Assembly (NCBI RefSeq): GCF_007828035.1
Contig: NZ_VITV01000009.1
Coordinates: forward strand, 62,001-126,000
From: Nitrospirillum amazonense
GTDB taxonomy: Bacteria > Pseudomonadota > Alphaproteobacteria > Azospirillales > Azospirillaceae
Length of the DNA: 64,000 nt
Reading direction: 5' to 3'
Of the stretch, positions 63,869-64,000 are shown piece by piece (the first letter of the stretch is position 1; each line of letters begins with the position of its first letter). A program made the position numbers and the translations under genes. Below the pieces are notes generated by a model. The model was not told where the DNA came from. It did not search any database and saw only the letters and a program-made list of their open reading frames with translations.

Positions 63869-64000
63869 TCAACGCGCCAACAGGAACCCCAACGGCACGT
63901 CCAGCCGCGCGCGCCATGAAGCCTCGTTGTGGTCGGCGCCGGGGTAGACGCGGGTCATGAAGTCCACGTCCTCGCGATAGCCCTGTGCCCGCATCTGGGC
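63869..64000 (-). CDS. C-terminal end of an esterase-D-like alpha/beta hydrolase (cut by window edge)
   Basis: The last 43 residues and the TGA of a protein entering from the right edge. The motif RVYPGADHNEASWRARLDVPLGFLL matches the catalytic-His region (GGxHxxxxWR-type) at the end of esterase D / putative esterase (PF00756) proteins, which cleave short acyl or siderophore esters. Only the C terminus is visible, so the exact type cannot be given. Confidence 0.7.
   Translation of the reverse strand, partial: AQMRAQGYREDVDFMTRVYPGADHNEASWRARLDVPLGFLLAR

Overview
The window is GC-rich, tightly packed chromosomal DNA with strong G/C preference at third codon positions. It carries an AsnC/Lrp-controlled bkd operon, a HisKA_2-type histidine kinase paired with a stand-alone receiver, an otsBA trehalose locus next to a GDE_N-type glucosidase and a GT4 glycosyltransferase, and a classical type Va autotransporter. 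Together these suggest a Gram-negative alphaproteobacterium, plausibly Rhodospirillales/Azospirillaceae. That placement is inference from gene content. No rRNA, tRNA, CRISPR array, transposase or integrase was seen.

Layout. 1-3.6 kb: a xylose-isomerase-like TIM-barrel protein (minus) facing away from an acyl-CoA-dehydrogenase-fold flavoprotein that is translationally coupled to a DegT-type aminotransferase; this may be the edge of a specialised-metabolite cluster. 3.6-10.3 kb: a five-gene minus-strand operon for branched-chain keto acid dehydrogenase (E1 alpha, E1 beta, E2, E3) ending in a branched-chain aminotransferase, with a divergent Lrp/AsnC regulator. 10.35-34.64 kb: one uninterrupted gene of about 8,096 codons for a giant autotransporter. 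It has a signal peptide, about 24 homologous beta-helix modules and a C-terminal 12-strand-type barrel. It contains a 428-codon segment present twice with identical protein sequence but 15 silent differences, and its modules become shorter toward the C terminus. 34.6-35.2 kb is an AT-rich non-coding leader region.

35.2-43.0 kb: a TIGR02466-like 2OG-Fe(II) oxygenase, a Bcr/CflA-type MFS pump, a cupin and FAD monooxygenase pair, a second MFS protein, then a receiver protein and a histidine kinase. The kinase's N-terminal membrane domain keeps every residue known to matter for copper/ethylene binding in plant ETR1. 43.2-49.5 kb: otsB, a membrane-anchored otsA, a GDE_N-type alpha-glucosidase and a GT4 glycosyltransferase, which looks like a trehalose / alpha-glucan stress locus. 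49.7-50.7 kb: an HxlR regulator and a small hypothetical gene of lower GC.

50.7-55.6 kb: a polysaccharide (or peptidoglycan) O-acetylation operon made of DUF459-type SGNH protein, SGNH lipoprotein, MBOAT acyltransferase and a small membrane protein, preceded by a GH24 lysozyme. 55.8-56.6 kb: a secreted SH3b protein with a His/Gly/Pro-rich tail and a clear terminator. 56.8-63.2 kb: an SGLT-like sodium/sugar symporter, a LacI regulator, a methyltransferase and an exported GH15 glucoamylase, consistent with extracytoplasmic starch/maltodextrin breakdown and glucose uptake. The right edge holds a small two-TM protein and the C-terminal end of an esterase-D-like hydrolase.
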